DNA of 64,000 bases, from assembly GCF_027922165.1 (NCBI RefSeq), contig NZ_BSFD01000004.1, positions 166,564 through 230,563 of the forward strand. Reading direction: 5' to 3'. Position numbers and translations under genes: made by a program. The notes beneath the pieces were generated by a model. It had not been told where the DNA came from, searched no databases, and saw nothing but the letters and a program-made list of their open reading frames with translations. Shown piece after piece: positions 1 to 10,492 of this stretch. Numbering within the stretch: the stretch's first letter is position 1; each line of letters starts with the position of its first letter. Source of the stretch: Brevundimonas intermedia. GTDB lineage: Bacteria > Pseudomonadota > Alphaproteobacteria > Caulobacterales > Caulobacteraceae.

Positions 1-1695
1 GATGGTCGTCAGCGGCGTCCGCAGCTCGTAGGAGACGCTGCCGACGAACTCCCGTTTCAGCGCCTGACTTTCGGCCAGGGCCTGTTCGCGCTGAACCAGG
101 GCCTGTTCCAGGCCGCGTCGTGCGGTGACGTCCGAGAAGGCGACCAGGGTGGCGCCGTCGGGCAGGGGGCGGGTCTGCCAGGCGGCGACGCGGCCATCGA
201 GCGTACGGCCCTCGCCCGAGATGGCGATGCGGCTCTCCGGATCCGGATCGGCGACCCGCGCCTTCAGCCCCAGCCACAGGGCCGGGTCGGGCAGAGTGGC
301 CTTGCACAGTTCGGCGATGGCGTCGAAGTCGTTCGAGGCGGCGATCCGCTCGCCGGTCAGGTTCCAGAAGTCCTCGAACGCCTCATTGTGCAGCCGCAGC
401 CGGCCGTCGGAGCCGAACACGGCGACGGCGTCGTTCAGCTTGTCCAGGGTGGCGGTCTGGACCTGGATCTGGGCGTTGAACCGGCTGCGCAGGTTCAGCT
501 CGTCGGTAATGTCCGAGAAGATCAGCAATATGCCGCCCAGCGGGTGGGGCTGGCGCACCACCCGCAGCGTGCGCCCGTCCGGCAGCGACCAGCTGTCGTC
601 AGGCGAAGCCTGGGCGGCGCCGTAGAAGTCCAGCTCGCGCGCCTTCCAGCCGGCGTAGTCCATCACCTCGGGCAGGCGGCGACGCTGGCGCAGCCGGTCC
701 AGAAGTTCGGCATGGGTCGGCCGCTCGTCCAGCCAGGCCGAATCCAGGTCGAACAGGGTCTGGAAGGCCGTGTTGTGGAAGGCCAGTCGCTTGGACGGCC
801 CAAAGATGGCGACCGCGTCGGCCAGGTGATTCAGGGTCTCGTCATGGGCGTCGACATGGCGGCGCAGGGTGTCGCGCGTCTCCTCCGCCTCGGTCACTTC
901 GATGGCGAAGGCGATGACGGCGCCGCCGCCGGCCGGTTCGGCGATGATCCGCCAGGCGCGGCGATGGCCGCCGCCGGTGGTCCAGCGGAAACCTTCCTGC
1001 CGTAGCCCAAGCCGTCCGGCCTCTGCGACCAAGGCGTCGGCGCCCCGGTCGAAGGACAGGCTCATCTCCCGCGCCTGAACGACGGTCTCGGCGCCGATCT
1101 CGTGCAGCCAGATTCGGTTGGCCCAGGCCAGTTTCCCGGCGCCGTCGACCACCCAGGTCGGGATCGGGGAGGCGTCGCCCAGCATGGCCAGGCCGCTCTC
1201 GGTGGCGTCGGCGCCGGTCAGCATGACCCGGGACGCCGGCGACAGTCGCAGCCAGGCCGCGCCGCCCGCGACCCGACCCTCGATCCGCCAGGGTTCGACG
1301 TCGTTCAGGTCGATCAGGCCCTCGAAGCCCTTTCCCGTCTCGACCAAGGCTTCGATCTGGCCGGCATGGGTCTGTTTCAGCCGGGCGAGGACAACGACGC
1401 CCATATCCCCCGCAGCCCCGGCGTCCGAGCCGGACAGGCGGTCGATCAGTTCGCCCGGACCTATGGGGGGGCCGCTCGCCTCGCCGGTCGCCGTCAGGGC
1501 CAGGCTGACGTCGTCGAAGGCGCGCAACATGCTGTCATGACGACCTAGGTCGGTCAGGGCGGCGTCACGCTGATGGGTCGCGGCGGCCGTCGTGGCGTTC
1601 AGCCGTGCGCGCAGCCGAAGGGCCCAGGCGCTGACCGCCAGAGCCAGTCCGGCGGCGCCTGCTGTGGCGACATAGGCGATGTCGGCCTCGGCCAT
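1..1695 (-). CDS. divL: DivL-type cell-cycle kinase, truncated at the window edge
   Basis: The reading frame begins with ATG at 1695 and runs off the left edge, so only about 565 residues are visible. A short hydrophobic segment (roughly residues 5-25) precedes a long PAS-rich region with typical stretches such as DSWSLPDGRTLRVVRQPHP near residue 366. It ends in a dimerisation box, SYELRTPLTTI. The position normally held by the phosphorylated histidine is tyrosine (codon about 556, bases 28-30). This substitution is the hallmark of Caulobacter DivL (Tyr550), an essential membrane-associated pseudokinase that binds DivK and controls CckA and so CtrA. Size, PAS content and the tyrosine box together make the assignment strong. 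The catalytic ATPase domain is outside the window. Confidence 0.9.
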   Translation of the reverse strand, partial: MAEADIAYVATAGAAGLALAVSAWALRLRARLNATTAAATHQRDAALTDLGRHDSMLRAFDDVSLALTATGEASGPPIGPGELIDRLSGSDAGAAGDMGVVVLARLKQTHAGQIEALVETGKGFEGLIDLNDVEPWRIEGRVAGGAAWLRLSPASRVMLTGADATESGLAMLGDASPIPTWVVDGAGKLAWANRIWLHEIGAETVVQAREMSLSFDRGADALVAEAGRLGLRQEGFRWTTGGGHRRAWRIIAEPAGGGAVIAFAIEVTEAEETRDTLRRHVDAHDETLNHLADAVAIFGPSKRLAFHNTAFQTLFDLDSAWLDERPTHAELLDRLRQRRRLPEVMDYAGWKARELDFYGAAQASPDDSWSLPDGRTLRVVRQPHPLGGILLIFSDITDELNLRSRFNAQIQVQTATLDKLNDAVAVFGSDGRLRLHNEAFEDFWNLTGERIAASNDFDAIAELCKATLPDPALWLGLKARVADPDPESRIAISGEGRTLDGRVAAWQTRPLPDGATLVAFSDVTARRGLEQALVQREQALAESQALKREFVGSVSYELRTPLTTI

Positions 1696-1824
1696 ACTTG
1701 TCCCTGTGGTCACGGCGACCTGATTCGCCTTTACCATACCCCAAGCGCGCGAGAAAAAATCGGGGCCGTCTTCGCGTCAACCCGCCCCGTTGCGCTCATG
1801 GGCGTGGGCGGCGATATCCGACGC

Positions 1825-2235
1825 ATGACCGACGTGACCGCCGACCTCTTCGCCCCTTCTCTCGACGATTTCGCTCGCCTGGCGCGCGAGGCGTTCGAGG
1901 CCCTGCCGGCTGAATTCCGCGCTGCTGCGGGCGAGGTGGTGTTTCGTATCGACGACTTCGCCGATGAACAGACCCTGGCGGATCTGGAAATCGAGGATCC
2001 CTTCGAATTGACCGGCCTGTATCACGGCGTGGACATCGGCCGTCGCGACAGCCTGGGACCGGCGGCCGAGCCGTCGCGGGTCTTCCTTTACCGCCGGCCG
2101 ATCCTGGACGAATGGTGCGAACGCGGCGACGTGGGCCTGGCCGAGCTGATCGCCCATGTCCTGGTCCACGAGATCGGCCACCATTTCGGCCTGTCCGACG
2201 ACGACATCCACGCCATTGAGGACGCGGCCGACTGA
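1825..2235 (+). CDS. Small zinc metallopeptidase family protein (zincin-like, PF06262 type)
   Basis: This 136-residue protein carries HEIGHHFGLSDDD at residues 115-127, an extended HExxHxxGxxD zinc site typical of the short zincin_1 (DUF1025) family. An upstream in-frame ATG lies at 1798, but 1825 gives the usual family length and starts just before the conserved acidic N-terminus. No signal peptide or membrane segment is seen, so it should be cytosolic. It is transcribed divergently from divL and faces the marC-like gene tail to tail. Substrates of this family are not established. Confidence 0.85.
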   Translation: MTDVTADLFAPSLDDFARLAREAFEALPAEFRAAAGEVVFRIDDFADEQTLADLEIEDPFELTGLYHGVDIGRRDSLGPAAEPSRVFLYRRPILDEWCERGDVGLAELIAHVLVHEIGHHFGLSDDDIHAIEDAAD

Positions 2236-2242
2236 GCGAAGC

Positions 2243-2938
2243 CTAGTTCGCCGCCGGATAGGGGGTCGTCACAGCGCCGGAGATCATGCCGGGGATGGCT
2301 TCGCCCAGGCCCAGCAGGATGAACTGGATCGCCAGGGCGCACAGGATCAGGCCCAGGACGCGGACGATGATGGCCATGCCCACCTCGCCCAGCATGCGGC
2401 TGAGCGAACCGGTCAGGGCGAAACAGACGAAGGAGACGGCGCAGGCCGCCGTGATCGCGACCAGAGAACCGATGGTTCCGGCATAGCCCAGCTTGGCCGC
2501 TTCCCACGCCTGGATGATGACGGCCGAAATGGCGCCGGGGCCGATCATCAACGGTATGGCGAAGGGCACCACCAGCCGCTGGAACCGCCGACGGGCATAG
2601 CCGCGCACGTCCTTGGAGTCGGCGATGGCGTCCTTGTCGGCGAACATGGCCAGGAAGTCGCCGCGCGCCATGTCCAGGCCGAGCAGCAAAAGCAATATGC
2701 CGCCCGCGATGCGGAAGGCCGCCAGCGAAATGCCGAAGAACTGCAGCAGGCCCAGGCCGGTGAACAGGAAGAAGGCCAGGAAGACGGCGGCGAAGGTGCA
2801 GATCAGGGCGGAGACCGAAATCCGCTGACGCAGGGTCGCCCCGGCGGTCGCGGCGGCGAAGATGGGCAGATTGCCGATCGGATCCAGCAGGGCGAACAGG
2901 GTCACGAACAGGTTGACACCCAGATCGACCGCGTTCAT
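2243..2938 (-). CDS. MarC family integral membrane protein
   Basis: The 231-residue protein is almost entirely hydrophobic, with about six membrane segments, and contains the early family motif FALLDPIGNLPIF. That identifies the MarC/UPF0056 family of inner-membrane proteins, whose function is unproven despite the historical antibiotic-resistance name. The start at 2938 is chosen because GAGGCGAGGCG lies just upstream and the protein then begins at the first membrane helix. A longer frame reaches 3079 but overlaps the divergent pyrF. The stop is 8 bases from the convergent metallopeptidase gene. Confidence 0.9.
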   Translation of the reverse strand: MNAVDLGVNLFVTLFALLDPIGNLPIFAAATAGATLRQRISVSALICTFAAVFLAFFLFTGLGLLQFFGISLAAFRIAGGILLLLLGLDMARGDFLAMFADKDAIADSKDVRGYARRRFQRLVVPFAIPLMIGPGAISAVIIQAWEAAKLGYAGTIGSLVAITAACAVSFVCFALTGSLSRMLGEVGMAIIVRVLGLILCALAIQFILLGLGEAIPGMISGAVTTPYPAAN

Positions 2939-3026
2939 CGCCTCGCCTCGCTCTTGAAATTCAACACGCCGGCCGCGCCGACGCACCCCTTGCGTCCCCG
3001 CATAGCCGCTCAGCGCGAGTCCGTCG

Positions 3027-3758
3027 ATGACCCAGACCCAAACCGTCGCCCCCAATCGTGGTCCCGACGAACGGATCATCTGCGCTCTGGATGTGCCGAC
3101 GGTCGCAGAGGCGGCCGCTCTGGTCGCGCGGGTGCAGGACGCGGTGGGCTTCTACAAGATCGGGCTGCAGCTGTTCGCGGCGGGCGGCATGGACTTGGCG
3201 CGCGACCTGAAGGCCGAGGGCCGCAAGGTGTTTCTGGACTGGAAGCTGCACGACATCGGCGCGACGGTCGAAAAGGCGGCGGCCAATCTGGCGGACGCGG
3301 GTTGCGATCTGCTGACGGTCCACGCCCGACCACAGGTGATGGCGGCGGCGGCGCGGGGCGTGGCGGGATCGAGGCTGAAAGTCCTGGGCGTGACGGTCCT
3401 GACCAGCCTGACGGCCGAGGATCTGGCCGCCGACGACCACAGTCTGTCGCCAGCCGAACTGGTCGAACGCCGTGTGCTCCAGGCGCTGGAGGCCGGGATC
3501 GACGGCGTGGTCTCCAGCCCCCACGAGGCGGCGCGGGTGCGCGAGATCGCCGCCGCGGCCGGCCGTCCGGACTTCCTGATCGTGACGCCGGGCGTAAGAC
3601 CGGCGGGTTCCGCCCAGGACGACCAGGCGCGGGCGGCGACGCCCGAAGCCGCGCTTCAGGCCGGCGCCACCCATCTGGTGATCGGTCGCCCGATCACGGC
3701 GGCGACCGATCCCCGGGCTGCAGCCCTGGCCGTGGCCGAAAGCATCGCCCTGATCTAG
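3027..3758 (+). CDS. pyrF: Orotidine-5'-phosphate decarboxylase
   Basis: This cytosolic enzyme converts OMP to UMP, the last step of de novo pyrimidine synthesis. The catalytic DxKxHDI motif is present as DWKLHDI at residues 71-77, and the N-terminal CALDVP strand (residues 19-24) and YKIG lysine (about residue 44) also fit. Length is 243 residues, within the usual 230-245 for the short bacterial class. The gene stands alone, divergent from marC and convergent with the secreted repeat protein gene, three bases away. The start ATG gives a short hydrophilic extension before the first strand. Confidence 0.95.
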   Translation: MTQTQTVAPNRGPDERIICALDVPTVAEAAALVARVQDAVGFYKIGLQLFAAGGMDLARDLKAEGRKVFLDWKLHDIGATVEKAAANLADAGCDLLTVHARPQVMAAAARGVAGSRLKVLGVTVLTSLTAEDLAADDHSLSPAELVERRVLQALEAGIDGVVSSPHEAARVREIAAAAGRPDFLIVTPGVRPAGSAQDDQARAATPEAALQAGATHLVIGRPITAATDPRAAALAVAESIALI

Positions 3759-3761
3759 CAA

Positions 3762-4820
3762 TCAGCCGCGCTCGCCCGGCTCCTGTGCGTAGTGTTGGCG
3801 CGGCGGGGCCTGCGGCGCGACATAGTCAGGGGGCGGCAAGTCGCCGTAGTGGTCCTGAACCGGCGGCGGGGCGTGGACCTCGGGCGGCGCGACATAGATC
3901 TGGGCCGGGGCGACCTCGACCGGGGCGGGCTGAACATGAACCGGCGCCTGATCGATATAGACGGGACCGGCCGTCTCGATCTGGGGCGGCGCCAGATTGA
4001 CCTGGCTGGGGGCGACATGGATGCGCTGCGGCCCGATATTGACCGGCGGCGCCTGCACATAGACGGGCGGTTGTTCGATATAGACCGGCGGGCCGGTCAC
4101 GATCTCGGGCGGTGCGATGTTCACCTGGGACGGGGCGACATAGATCCGTTGAGGCGCGACGTAGACGGGCGGACCCTGAACCTGAACCGGGGCCTGCTGA
4201 TAGGCGCGCTCCTCGTAATAGTCGCCTTGCTCGTAGCCCCGATGGTCATAGGACTGCTCGTACCGCTCCTGATAACGGCCTTCGTATCGGTCTTCGCGGT
4301 AGGTCGGGCGCGGGGCGGGGCGGCAGTCGCAGTCGGCCGGGCGCTGCGGCTGATAAGGACGCCAGCCGATATAGTCGCGTCCGAAGCCATAGACGGGATA
4401 GCCGACCGGGGCGCTGACCGGGGCCGGGCCGACGAAGTTCACGGGCGGGCCGGGAATATAGCCGCCCGAGTATCCGCCGTCGGCGTAACCGCCGCCCCCG
4501 ACATAGGTCACGCCGCCGCCGCTGGAGCCATGGCTGATGCTCGATGAATGGGAATAGGCGCGGGCGTTGATCGCCGAATAGGCGGACGCCCCGGCGTAGG
4601 CCGAGGCGTTGGCCCCCGCATTCACGTTCACATTGACGTTGCTGTTGTAGCTCCCGCCGTGATGCCCCCCGCCCGAGTGGCCGCCGCCGCCCTGATGGCC
4701 GCCCCCTCCGCCGCAGCTTCCACAGCCGCCATGGCCGCCCGACGGCCCCCCGGCCAGGGCGGGCGCGGCGGAAAGCAGAAGGGCCGCCGACGCGGCGGCG
4801 ATCATGGACTGTATCGTCAC
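3762..4820 (-). CDS. Secreted Gly/His-rich protein with Val-Ala-Pro repeats
   Basis: A signal peptide (IAAASAALLLSAAPALAGG) is followed by a Gly/His/Cys-rich zone (about residues 20-60) and an Asn/Ala/Ser zone. Next comes a Tyr/Glu/Arg-rich stretch around YREDRYEGRYQERYEQ. The last 130 residues repeat short units such as YVAPSQVNIAPP and VYIEQPPVYVQAPPVNIGP. Two copies of about 40 residues can be aligned (QRIYVAPSQVNIAPPEI... and QRIHVAPSQVNLAPPQI...). The start is taken as GTG at 4820 because AAAGGAG sits seven bases upstream; ATG codons at 4856 and 4805 are alternatives. I do not recognise the family. An envelope-associated or surface structural role is a guess from composition. Confidence 0.75.
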   Translation of the reverse strand: MTIQSMIAAASAALLLSAAPALAGGPSGGHGGCGSCGGGGGHQGGGGHSGGGHHGGSYNSNVNVNVNAGANASAYAGASAYSAINARAYSHSSSISHGSSGGGVTYVGGGGYADGGYSGGYIPGPPVNFVGPAPVSAPVGYPVYGFGRDYIGWRPYQPQRPADCDCRPAPRPTYREDRYEGRYQERYEQSYDHRGYEQGDYYEERAYQQAPVQVQGPPVYVAPQRIYVAPSQVNIAPPEIVTGPPVYIEQPPVYVQAPPVNIGPQRIHVAPSQVNLAPPQIETAGPVYIDQAPVHVQPAPVEVAPAQIYVAPPEVHAPPPVQDHYGDLPPPDYVAPQAPPRQHYAQEPGERG

Positions 4821-4885
4821 GGGACAGACTCCTTTGGGTTGTCCCGGTTCAGGCAAGTGCCGCGCCCGGCTGGCGCCGCCGTCGG

Positions 4886-5155
4886 TCAGAAATCGACGGC
4901 CAGGCCCTTTTTCTCCCAGTCGCCGTAGCGGGTGGGTTCGGGTCCGGACGGACCGCCGTATTCGCTGGCGCTTTCGGTGCTCTGCTCGGCCGCGCGACGA
5001 TCGGCCGCTTCCAGCAAAGCACGCCGCGCGACCTCGCTTAGCGGCTTCTGGGGCGTCGCATGCGGGATGTCGGCGTTGAAAACGGGCGCATTCTCGTTGT
5101 CGGCGGCTGCGCCGTCCGTATCGGGGCCCGTATCGGGGGTGGGATGTTCGGTCAC
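4886..5155 (-). CDS. DUF1674 / SdhAF4-like succinate dehydrogenase assembly factor
   Basis: The 89-residue product ends in EYGGPSGPEPTRYGDWEKKG, the conserved C-terminal signature of DUF1674, whose mitochondrial member SDHAF4 helps assemble flavinylated SdhA. The rest is acidic and probably disordered. The start is assigned to GTG at 5155, preceded by AAGGGAG at eight bases. The frame remains open to an ATG at 5272, but that extension would overlap the divergent htpX and is unlike the family. No sdh genes are in view, so the role rests on the domain alone. Confidence 0.8.
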   Translation of the reverse strand: MTEHPTPDTGPDTDGAAADNENAPVFNADIPHATPQKPLSEVARRALLEAADRRAAEQSTESASEYGGPSGPEPTRYGDWEKKGLAVDF

Positions 5156-5249
5156 AGGTCGGCTCCCTTGAGGGCGGCGTCTCGTAGCCTCAAATAGTCG
5201 ATTGAAGCCGTGGCGCCAGAAAAACCGGTCGATCGCGGACGGAACGACG

Positions 5250-6224
5250 ATGAACCATCTGAAGACCTTCATCCTGCTGGCCGCCCTGACCGCCCTGTTC
5301 GGGGGCGTCGGCTATCTGATCGGCGGCGCGACGGGCATGGCCATCGCCCTGGTGTTTGCTGGCGGCATGAACCTGTTCAGCTACTGGAACGCCGACAAGA
5401 TCGTGTTGAAGATGTACCGGGCCCAGCCGGTCGACGAGCAGCACCCCAACGCCGTGGTGCGCAACTATGTCGCCGACGTGCGCCAGATGGCGCGCGCCGC
5501 GGGCCTGCCCCAGCCCCAGGTCGCCATTATTCCCAACGATCAGCCGAACGCCTTCGCCACCGGCCGCAATCCCGAACGGGCCGCCGTCTGCGCCACCACG
5601 GGCCTGCTGGACATGTTGACGCGGGAAGAGGTGCGCGGGGTGATGGCGCACGAACTGGCGCATGTGAAGAACCGCGACACCCTGATCATGACGGTGACGG
5701 CCACCATCGCCGGCGCCATCGCAGCCCTGGCCAATTTCGCCCTCTTCTTCGGCGGTGGCGACGACCGGGAGCGGCCGGGCGGGATCATCGGGACCCTGGC
5801 CCTGATGATCCTGGCGCCCATGGCGGCCGGCCTGGTGCAGATGGCCATCAGCCGGGGGCGCGAATATGAGGCCGACCGCGTCGGCGCCGAAATCGCCGGC
5901 GACCCCCAGGCCCTGGCCTCGGCCCTTCAGAAGATCGACGCCTACGCCAAGCGAATCCACAATCCCACGGCCGAGCGAAATCCCGCTTCAGGCCAGATGT
6001 TCATCATCAACCCCTTGGCCGGACGCGGCGCCGACAACCTGTTCTCGACCCACCCGGCCACCGGCAATCGCGTGAAGGCGTTGATGGATTTGGGACTGAA
6101 GATGGGCGTGCGGCCCCGCGCCTTTGTAGAATCGGCGGCCGCATCAGCCGTGCCGGTCACCCCCGTCCGCACGACCACCGGCGTGCCTCCCACTCCGGTC
6201 AAGCCGAACGGTCCCTGGGGCTGA
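5250..6224 (+). CDS. htpX: HtpX-type M48 membrane zinc protease
   Basis: HtpX is an inner-membrane metalloprotease that cleaves damaged membrane proteins together with FtsH. The 324-residue protein has two N-terminal membrane helices (residues 5-45), a HELAH zinc motif at residues 134-138 and two further hydrophobic helices after it (about 145-200). A downstream acidic ligand region ([14 protein letters not shown]) completes the M48 site. The Pro/Thr-rich tail is slightly longer than in Escherichia coli. The start at 5250 matches the family N-terminus [10 protein letters not shown]; the frame extends upstream to 5202 without support. A heat-shock promoter was not identified. Confidence 0.93.
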   Translation: MNHLKTFILLAALTALFGGVGYLIGGATGMAIALVFAGGMNLFSYWNADKIVLKMYRAQPVDEQHPNAVVRNYVADVRQMARAAGLPQPQVAIIPNDQPNAFATGRNPERAAVCATTGLLDMLTREEVRGVMAHELAHVKNRDTLIMTVTATIAGAIAALANFALFFGGGDDRERPGGIIGTLALMILAPMAAGLVQMAISRGREYEADRVGAEIAGDPQALASALQKIDAYAKRIHNPTAERNPASGQMFIINPLAGRGADNLFSTHPATGNRVKALMDLGLKMGVRPRAFVESAAASAVPVTPVRTTTGVPPTPVKPNGPWG

Positions 6225-6310
6225 TCGCCGCAGCCCAAGATCGAGCTTTGCGGTTTGCACTTCGCCGCCGGATCATTTCAGATGCGCCCTGTTCAGTTTC
6301 AGGGGATCTC

Positions 6311-7915
6311 ATGTCGCGTCTGCTTGCCTTCGTTTCCGCCGCCGCTCTTCTGGCCACGCCCGTCGCCGCCCAGTCGGTGGACCGGGTCGCCGTCAACGGC
6401 ATCATCGACCAGGGGCTGAACCACAGCCAGGTCATGCAGACTGCCGCCTATCTGACCGACCGGATCGGCGGGCGGATGACCAATTCCCCACAGATGCGCG
6501 AGGCCGAGCAGTGGACCCAACAGCAGTTTCGCGACTGGGGCCTGTCCAATGTCCGCGCCGAGGGGTTCGAGTTCGGCCGGGGCTGGTCCATCGTCCGCGC
6601 CAGCGCCCGCATGACGGCGCCGCGCCCGCTGGACCTGCGCGCCATCCCGGTGGCCTGGACCCCGTCGACCAATGGCACCATTAGCGGCGGGGTGATCGTC
6701 GCCCCGATCTCCAAGGTCGAGGACTTCGACAAATGGCGCGGCAAGCTGTCCGGCAAGATCGTCATGCTGTCGCAACCCGGCACGGGGTCCGAGCCGACGG
6801 AACCGGCCTTCAAACGCTGGACCAGCGCCGAACTGGCCGAGCGGAACACCTATTCCCAGCCGCAGTATTCCCCCATCGCCATCCAGAAGCAGCTGGAGAC
6901 CGCCGACTTCGCCGCCAAGCTGGACGCCTTCCTGGTCGAACAGGGCGCCCTGGCCTGGGTGAAGATCTCCCAGCGTGACGGCGGCCTGCTGCACGGCACG
7001 GGCTATACCTATCAGGTCGGCGCCACGCCGAAGCTGGCGGGGATGGAGCTGGCGGCCGAGGACTATCGTCGCCTGGCGCGCCTGGCCCTGACGGACACGC
7101 CGCCGACCCTGGAGCTGACCAGCGAGGTCCGGTTCCACGACGAGGACGTCAACGCCTACAACATCCTGGCCGACATCCCCGGCACGGCGCGGGGCGCTGA
7201 ATATGTCATGGCCGGCGCCCATCTGGATTCCTGGGTCGCCTCTGACGGCGCCGTGGACAATGCGGCGGGCAGCGCGGTCGTCATGGAGGCGGCGCGCATC
7301 CTGAAGACCCTGGGCGTGCGGCCCAAACGCACCATCAGGTTCGCCCTGTGGAACGGCGAGGAACAGGGTCTGCTGGGCTCTTTGGCCTATGTCGACCGCC
7401 ATCTGGCGACCCGCGCCCCGGCGACCGATCCGGCCTGGGCCAATCTGCCGAACAACCGCACCTGGCGGAACCGCTGGCCGGTCGAGCCGCGCGAGGGTCA
7501 CGGCGATCTGGTCGCCTATTTCAACCTCGACAACGGCTCGGGCAAGATCCGCGGCGTCAACGCCGAGGGCAATGTCGCGGTCGCCCCGATCTTCCAGGAG
7601 TGGCTGTCGCCCTTCGCCAGCATGGGGGCGACCACGGTCTCGCTGCGGCCGTCGGGCGGCACCGACCACGTCTATATGCAGGCCGTCGGCATCCCCGGCT
7701 ATCAGTTCATCCAGGACCCGCTCGACTATTCCAGCCGCCTGCACCACACCAGCATCGACTCCTATGACCACCTCAAGCCGGAAGACATGCGTCAGGCTGC
7801 CATCATCCTGGCCAGCTTCCTTCTGAACGCCGCCAACCGCGATGAACCCCTGCCGCGCATGCCGCTGCCGACCCAACCGACGCCGACGGATCCGTTCGAA
7901 TATCCGGCGGACTGA
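6311..7915 (+). CDS. Secreted M28 family zinc aminopeptidase
   Basis: A signal peptide (MSRLLAFVSAAALLATPVAA) sends this 534-residue enzyme to the envelope. The M28 di-zinc signature is complete: AHLDSW, DGAVDNAAGSAVVMEA, NGEEQGLLGS, the DNGSG region and the late histidine in LHHTSIDSYDH. The region before the catalytic domain (about residues 120-230) fits a protease-associated insertion. AGGGGATCTC directly upstream of ATG 6311 is the ribosome-binding site. Such enzymes remove N-terminal residues from peptides in the periplasm. Exact specificity cannot be read from sequence. Confidence 0.92.
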   Translation: MSRLLAFVSAAALLATPVAAQSVDRVAVNGIIDQGLNHSQVMQTAAYLTDRIGGRMTNSPQMREAEQWTQQQFRDWGLSNVRAEGFEFGRGWSIVRASARMTAPRPLDLRAIPVAWTPSTNGTISGGVIVAPISKVEDFDKWRGKLSGKIVMLSQPGTGSEPTEPAFKRWTSAELAERNTYSQPQYSPIAIQKQLETADFAAKLDAFLVEQGALAWVKISQRDGGLLHGTGYTYQVGATPKLAGMELAAEDYRRLARLALTDTPPTLELTSEVRFHDEDVNAYNILADIPGTARGAEYVMAGAHLDSWVASDGAVDNAAGSAVVMEAARILKTLGVRPKRTIRFALWNGEEQGLLGSLAYVDRHLATRAPATDPAWANLPNNRTWRNRWPVEPREGHGDLVAYFNLDNGSGKIRGVNAEGNVAVAPIFQEWLSPFASMGATTVSLRPSGGTDHVYMQAVGIPGYQFIQDPLDYSSRLHHTSIDSYDHLKPEDMRQAAIILASFLLNAANRDEPLPRMPLPTQPTPTDPFEYPAD

Positions 7916-7948
7916 GCCGTTTGGACGCCTGGCCTCGGTGTTCCGAAG

Positions 7949-8358
7949 TCAGGCGTTCCTCAGCCGAGGCATTTGGGAGGACAGCACCTCGACGCAGGCG
8001 TCGCGCCCGCAGACCAAATAGTGAGCGAGGTCTTCCGTATAGCCGCTGATGCTGGTCGCGAATTCGGTCAGATAGAGGCTGGTCTCGACCTGATACAGGT
8101 CGCCCACGGCGACGCCCTCCCGATCTCGGGCGGCCCAATAGCCAAGCATGTCTCTTTCGTCCTGGACGCGGAAGCTGGCGGCTTGATCAAAGATCACAGC
8201 CGCCGTCATGCCGGACAGGTGCTCCAGTTTGATCTCCAGTCGCCAGTCCGTGACGCGCCCATAGGCGACGCCGATCACGTCCCAAAGGTTCTTGATGCCG
8301 AATTGGTCCAGCCCAACGTTGATCAGGCGAAACCCTGACGGCGTCGGCTGTACGGGCT

Positions 8359-8362
<4 letters not shown>
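7949..8362 (-). CDS. Uncharacterised protein coupled to the thiolase gene
   Basis: I do not recognise this protein. It has about 137 residues, mixed composition, no signal peptide and no membrane helix; motifs such as [18 protein letters not shown] and [17 protein letters not shown] suggest a compact alpha/beta fold. The frame is open upstream into the thiolase gene, where translation would be a shadow. The likely start is TTG at 8362, whose TTGA overlaps the thiolase stop codon, which implies translational coupling; GTG at 8377 is the alternative. Codon use resembles its neighbours. Its place in the same transcript as acetyl-CoA acetyltransferase is the only clue to its job. Confidence 0.65.
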
Positions 8363-9534
<1,172 letters not shown>

Positions 9535-9690
9535 GAGGATTTCACGCTCTGGAGAATATCGAGTGGCTGTTTTGCCGCATACGCGAGGGTTCGTCACCTG
9601 GGTGCAGAAAAGTGACCCGGGATTCAGCCATTCGTCACCCTGATGGCGCATTGTCCAGGAACATTACGGACGATCCTGGATTGATTGGCC

Positions 9691-10404
9691 ATGCTCCGCA
9701 CGCTGAAACGCCTAGTCTCCCACGTCTGCACGCCGGACGAGCTGGACATGATCGAGCATTACCAGACGCGCGCCGAGAAGCTGGCTGACCTCTGGGTCCA
9801 TGTCGTCGGCCTGATGCTGGCCGCGGTCGGGGGCGTGATCCTGGCGGGTCTGGCGGGGGTCTACACCGGGATCGGCGGGGTGCTCGCCACGGCCGTCTAC
9901 GCCCTGTGCCTGATCGGAATGCTCACGGCCTCGACCATCTACAACTGGACCAATCCCTGCGCGGCGCGGCCGGTGCTGCGCCGGCTGGACGAGGCGGCGA
10001 TCTTCCTGATGATCGCCGGCAGCTACACCCCCTTCACCACCCAGAGATTCGAAGGCGCCTGGTCGGTGGGCTTCACCGCCCTGATCTGGACTCTGGCCTT
10101 TGGCGGCGCCGCCGTGAAGCTGTTCGCGCCCCGCATCTCCGACAAGTTCTGGAGCGGCGTCTATGTGGTGTTCGGCTGGCTGGCGGTCGCCGCGCTGAAG
10201 CCGATGGTCGAGACGGTCCACCCGATCGCCCTGGGCCTGCTGGTGATCGGCGGCCTGATCTATACGGCCGGGGTCTTCGTCTTCGTCAGCCCCAAGGTCC
10301 GTTTCCGTCGCGCCATCTGGCACGGGTTCGTCGTCACCGGCGCCACGGTCCACTGGACCGCCGTGCTGGTCGGCGTGGTGCTGGCCCCCGCCATGAGCCA
10401 CTGA
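9691..10404 (+). CDS. Hemolysin III / TrhA family membrane protein
   Basis: Seven hydrophobic segments fill this 237-residue protein, with the PAQR-superfamily residues RRLDEAAIFLMIAGSYTPF and a C-terminal HGFVVTGATVHW, which supply the conserved Asp/Ser/His metal site. The family (PF03006) is called hemolysin III for historical reasons; bacterial members affect membrane energetics or lipid homeostasis. ATG 9691 is taken as the start, with an in-frame TTG two codons upstream as an alternative. It lies between the thiolase gene and phaR. Confidence 0.9.
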   Translation: MLRTLKRLVSHVCTPDELDMIEHYQTRAEKLADLWVHVVGLMLAAVGGVILAGLAGVYTGIGGVLATAVYALCLIGMLTASTIYNWTNPCAARPVLRRLDEAAIFLMIAGSYTPFTTQRFEGAWSVGFTALIWTLAFGGAAVKLFAPRISDKFWSGVYVVFGWLAVAALKPMVETVHPIALGLLVIGGLIYTAGVFVFVSPKVRFRRAIWHGFVVTGATVHWTAVLVGVVLAPAMSH

Positions 10405-10492
10405 GGCCGTCCGGAGGCTGCGCTTTTACGGCCTCTGGCGCTTCGCGTCGCAACGGAGGATAGTGACGCGTTGCAACATCGCGAGAACAAGC

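Noticed and set aside
2156..4000. A 614-codon plus-strand open frame across marC and pyrF.
   Set aside because: It is in the wrong frame over pyrF and antisense to marC, is dominated by Arg/Gly/Ser, and has no ribosome-binding site; it reflects high GC content.
6299..7876. A 525-codon minus-strand frame opposite the M28 peptidase.
   Set aside because: The plus-strand frame has a full catalytic signature and signal peptide; the reverse has low-complexity Gly/Arg/Asp composition.
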